Source of the DNA: Acidobacteriota bacterium
GTDB lineage: Bacteria > Acidobacteriota > Terriglobia > Terriglobales > Acidobacteriaceae
Direction of reading: 5' to 3'
DNA length: 37,340 bases
Assembly (NCBI GenBank): GCA_003225005.1
Contig: QIAN01000523.1
Location: 1-37,340 of the forward strand
Under the pieces are notes generated by a model. That model saw only the letters and a list, made by a program, of their open reading frames with translations, was not told the origin of the DNA and ran no database searches. Below, piece by piece: positions 34,675 to 37,340 of this stretch (positions within the stretch are counted from its first letter, which is position 1; the number at the start of each line of letters is the position of its first letter). Position numbers and translations under genes: made by a program.

Positions 34675-35038
34675 GGTCGACGCCAGGCTCAACGCGAAAT
34701 CGACCGTGGCCTGTTGGCTCACCGCCAGCACCAATCTCGTCCGCACTACATTGCGGAAGCCAGGCGCCTCCACCTTGACGGTGTAGCTCGCGGGGCGCAG
34801 CCCGTTCACCACATACTCTCCCCTGGGCGTTGGTGGTCGCAGTGGTCGCAATACTGGTCGACTCATTGGTCACCGTGACTTTGGCATTGTTCACCACGGC
34901 GTGAGCAGGGTCCGTGACCGTGCCGCGCACTTGCGCCGTGTAACGGCCCCGTCCCAGCGCAGCCTGTTGAACGAGGAAAACCACGGGGAGGAAGAAACTC
35001 CAGCGACGAAAGCGGGAATCAGCGCGACGGATGGCCAT
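34675..35038 (-). pseudogene. Oar-type receptor, N-terminal fragment with frameshift
   Basis: An ATG at 35036-35038 behind GGGAGG starts a signal peptide and RYTAQVRGTVTDPAHAVVNN, the regulatory-like domain also found in the intact receptor. At a CCCC run (34820-34823 plus strand) the frame shifts; the other frame continues GEYVVNGLRPASYTVKVEAP, RLVLAVSQQATVDFALSLAS and then loses similarity. One extra G on the minus strand explains the shift. No plug or barrel follows. It is the leftover of a receptor gene beside the intact one at 30725-34405. Confidence 0.75.
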
Positions 35039-35096
35039 TTTGGACCTCCCAGAATTACGGACAGTAAGCCTGACAGCACCAAAACGTAAGTAAAAG

Positions 35097-35111
35097 CAAG
35101 TGTTCGTAATA
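35097..35111. promoter_or_regulatory. CAAGTGTTCGTAATA motif upstream of the broken Oar gene
   Basis: This matches CAAGCATTCGTAATA at 25968-25982 in 13 of 15 bases and lies 59 bases before the start codon. On the minus strand TATTACGAACACTTG is followed by a TTTTACTTACGTTTTGG stretch; a similar stretch, CTTTACTATACGTTTCG, precedes the AgaS-like gene near 18947. Confidence 0.4.
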
Positions 35112-35291
35112 TATCTTAAATCGCTCGTTTGTCAACCGCTCGATCTGAGGAAGCGTTAAGGATCGGCCTCGGTTGGTTCACGCCCCGCGCGTTTCGGGCG
35201 CCCCCTCGAATCCAGGTCCCCAAAGCATTTCGTGAAACCGGTTCTGGCAATTTTTGCGGGGATGATCCGATGCGCGGCGAGGAATACGCTC

Positions 35292-35708
35292 ATGAACAAA
35301 CGGTTTTTCCCGTTGGCGCTGGCTGCGGTTTGGGTAGTGCAAGGTGCAGCCGGGCGGGCTCCCGCCCCACGGGTGGTGGATTTGACCGCGCCGGACAGAA
35401 CTATGCTCAAGACGACGTACCTCGCGGCGAGCAAGCCTGGTCCTGGAGTGATGTTGTTTCACCAGTGCAACCGTGACCGCAAGATGTGGGAGGAACTCGC
35501 GCCACGCCTGGTGGCGGCGGGGCTGAATGTTTTGACGCTCGACTTCCGTGGCTATGGGGACAGTGGCGGAACGCCAAAGTTCGAGGTCCCGCTAGAGGAG
35601 GGCCGGCGGCTGGTTACCGAGGTCTGGCCGCGACGGGAGAACTCCTTGCGGCAGCCGTGGAGCGACAAGCGGTGCCGGGGTCCTTCAACTCCGTGTGGCC
35701 CAGGCTAG
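35292..35708 (+). pseudogene. alpha/beta hydrolase, truncated before its catalytic Ser
   Basis: An ATG at 35292 behind GAGGA starts a signal peptide (MNKRFFPLALAAVWVVQG). The frame then has LFHQCNRDRKMWEELAPRLV, LNVLTLDFRGYGDSGGTP, the first strands of a dienelactone-hydrolase/esterase fold including the DFRGYGDS turn. After FEVPLEEGRRLVTEVWP the sequence becomes Arg/Pro-rich and stops at 35708. The GxSxG nucleophile elbow and the Asp/His positions are missing, so the product cannot work as a hydrolase. A frameshift or a rearrangement breakpoint lies near 35625. Confidence 0.75.
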
Positions 35709-35736
35709 GCGCTATGTGTTTATGTCCCTCATGATT

Positions 35737-36505
35737 TCATACCGGAGTTACTTCAATACTGGCCTGTTTCAGAACGCGCAGATCGGATTTGGGGGCGCCG
35801 CAGTCGGTGATCACTTCCTGCAAGGCTGACGTCGGGACGATTAGAGAAAGACTGCGGCGTCCAAATTTGCTGGAATCGCAGACTGCGACGGTGTGTTTCG
35901 CCACCTCGACCATCACGCGGTTGACTTTGGCTTCGAGGAGACTAGGCGTGCTGAGCCCGTAGTGCACGTCGAAGCCGTCGACGCCGAGAAACACAAAAGA
36001 TCGGCACTCAGGCCGCGCAGGGTTTCTTCGGCGATGGGGCCGACCAGCGAAAACGAATTCTTGCGCAGAGTCCCCGCAGTGAGAATTACTTCGACGGCAG
36101 TTCCCGCCAGTTCGGCGGCGATGTTGACGACGTTGGTGATGATGGTCAGATTCTGAAAGCTGCGCAGGGCGCGCGCGATTGCGCGCGATCGCCGTGGTGG
36201 TGGTGCCGGAGTCGAGTATGATGACCTGGCCTTCCTTCACCATCGAAGCCGCGCTGTCGGCGATGCGGAATTTTTCCTGGCGGTGGAGCTTTTCCTTCTC
36301 GCGGAGCCTGCGATCTTCGAGCGCGCCGTCGCGAGAGGGAAGCGCGCCGCCGTGAGTGCGGTGGACCATCCCGTGAGCGTGCGGGACCTCGAGATCTCTG
36401 CGAATCGTAACCTGGGAGGTTTCGAAGTGGCGGGAGAGTTCGGAGACCAGAACCCTGCCCTGACAGCTCAACCGATCGAGAATGGCACGGCGTCAAGCGA
36501 GCCAT
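35737..36505 (-). pseudogene. DeoR-family regulator damaged by a 10-bp duplication and small indels
   Basis: DeoR-family proteins are HTH repressors of sugar genes that sense phosphorylated sugars through an isomerase-like domain. Here the HTH reads QGRVLVSELSRHFETSQVTI, RRDLE, HGMVHRTHGGAL; the sensor keeps ILDSGTTTTAIAR, then is scrambled until FLGVDGFDVHYGLSTPSLLE, and AVCDSSKFGRRSLSLI is normal. The other frame restores the missing middle: ALRSFQNLTIITNVVNIAAE, VILTAGTLRKNSFSLVGP. A tandem GCGCGCGATT/GCGCGCGATC (36171-36190) causes the first shift, and a base lost in a run of A (35995-35998) restores the frame. Another shift separates the ATG at 36503-36505 from the HTH frame, and a TTG at 36469-36471 could start a short form. 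It may once have regulated the sugar genes. Confidence 0.8.
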
Positions 36506-36608
36506 AGGGAATCGATTCACTACCGGAATTAAGAACTCGAACTTAATCTGCAAGTGCTATGCACGTCTGTCACTTGGGTCGCGATACCGCCTCCGCTAGG
36601 ATCATAAG

Positions 36609-37340
36609 ATGGCCTTAGAGTGCTTGCTGGTGACTTGCGACTCCACCCTGATAGCTCAGATCAAGCCAATCATAAATACGCACGCAGCTTCGCTTGATCT
36701 CCGTCAGGATTCCGTAAGTGCGATAGAGCTCGCTGGTCGCCGCCATTGGGACGGACTTGTCATCGACTGTGACGATGTAGCTGGAGGTACGGAAGTACTC
36801 GCCAAGGTGCGAAGCAGCCGCTCGAATAGAGAAACTGTGATTGTGGCTGTTGTGAATGGCTCGACCAGCGTGGGAACGGCTCTTGATTTAGGAGCAAACT
36901 TTGTACTCCGCAAGCCGATTCAGGAAACTCGATTGCGGAGCGTTCTGGATATCGCCCTGGACAAGATGGAATGTGAACATCGCCGGTATTTCCGATACGG
37001 CATAGATTTGCCCGTGTGGTTTCGGAATCACCTTGGGGAATCTTCCACCGGCAGAATGAAGAACGTGAGCGAGGGCGGACTGGCGATAAAACTCGTTGAT
37101 CCCATGCATCTCAAAGGAATCGTTCCAGTGGAATTCGACATTCCAAGCATCGAGTCCCAGCCTTTTCGAGGGAAAGCGGAGGTTGTGTGGAGCGACTCTT
37201 TTGAAATGGGCTTGCGCTTCCTATATATCGAAAAAGACTCCGGTGTTGCCCTTAAGTCGTGGCTAAATTTGTTAGAGGCGCAATGCCGACTCCGTGAGCA
37301 GTCCGAACCATCTTCTAGGCCGAAGTTCCCCTCTGGTCGC
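36609..37340 (+). CDS. receiver-like/PilZ c-di-GMP-binding protein, incomplete at window edge
   Basis: 244 codons are open to the edge. Residues 1-110 look like a response-regulator receiver: the acidic strand end DGLVIDCDD (Asp53 a candidate phosphoacceptor) and ANFVLRKPI with the conserved Lys102. Residues 120-220 are a PilZ domain with both c-di-GMP motifs, RRYFR (125-129) and NVSEGG (152-157), followed by PVEFDIPS and AEVVWSDSFEMGLRFL. It would link a phosphorelay or a stress signal to c-di-GMP levels, which often govern motility or exopolysaccharide. It is divergent from the DeoR gene and not obviously part of the sugar locus. No clear ribosome-binding site was seen before the ATG at 36609. 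Confidence 0.85.
   Translation, partial: MALECLLVTCDSTLIAQIKPIINTHAASLDLRQDSVSAIELAGRRHWDGLVIDCDDVAGGTEVLAKVRSSRSNRETVIVAVVNGSTSVGTALDLGANFVLRKPIQETRLRSVLDIALDKMECEHRRYFRYGIDLPVWFRNHLGESSTGRMKNVSEGGLAIKLVDPMHLKGIVPVEFDIPSIESQPFRGKAEVVWSDSFEMGLRFLYIEKDSGVALKSWLNLLEAQCRLREQSEPSSRPKFPSGR

Overview
The window looks like a chromosomal segment of an Acidobacteriota soil bacterium. The evidence is indirect: a 1226-residue Oar-type TonB-dependent receptor with an N-terminal carboxypeptidase-regulatory-like domain, several Tat- or Sec-exported glycosidase-like proteins, a PQQ dehydrogenase, an IS110-type transposase and a receiver-PilZ protein. No rRNA, tRNA or CRISPR array was seen.

Layout. (1) 1-1850 is a mosaic of broken genes: an IS110 transposase start, a c-type cytochrome tail, an N-acylglucosamine 2-epimerase-like gene with an amber codon and a lost 5' end, and a TPR fragment. 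(2) 1885-8408, minus strand, is a tight five-gene catabolic operon: exported TIM-barrel glycosidase, ROK sugar kinase, double-SIS sugar isomerase/deaminase, sugar MFS transporter, beta-propeller glycosidase-like lipoprotein. (3) 8409-12669 holds an IS110 remnant, a DJ-1/PfpI protein, a GNAT acetyltransferase, a serine-hydrolase lipoprotein and a small coupled CxxC ORF. (4) 12670-18452 is two divergent pairs around a short control region carrying a perfect TGGTATACCA palindrome: leftward a Tat-exported SelA-like PLP enzyme and a secreted triple-RidA protein, rightward a mutarotase-like (DUF4380-type) protein and a PQQ dehydrogenase coupled by a GTGA overlap. (5) 18453-20703 holds amidohydrolase and spherulin-4-like remnants and an AgaS-type isomerase. 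(6) 20704-25917, minus strand, is a GH36-like alpha-galactosidase split by a frameshift, a beta-helix protein and a Tat-exported GHL-like TIM-barrel protein. (7) 25918-28469 holds an amidohydrolase tail, an Oar receptor tail, a Tat-exported DUF4832-like protein and a decayed start of a related gene. (8) 28470-35040 holds a large TIM-barrel protein, the intact Oar receptor and a broken Oar start. (9) 35292-37340 holds a truncated alpha/beta hydrolase, a damaged DeoR-type regulator and a receiver-PilZ protein cut by the window edge.

Read together, this is a polysaccharide/amino-sugar utilisation region: outer-membrane uptake (Oar), periplasmic glycan cleavage, inner-membrane sugar import (MFS), then cytoplasmic phosphorylation and isomerisation (ROK, SIS, AgaS). 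The most unusual part is the apparently exported set PLP enzyme + triple RidA + mutarotase-like protein + PQQ dehydrogenase, which could form a periplasmic pathway for oxidising and deaminating a sugar or amino sugar; that is inference. Gene decay is heavy. Several single-base shifts lie in homopolymer runs, so sequencing error has to be excluded before calling those genes dead.
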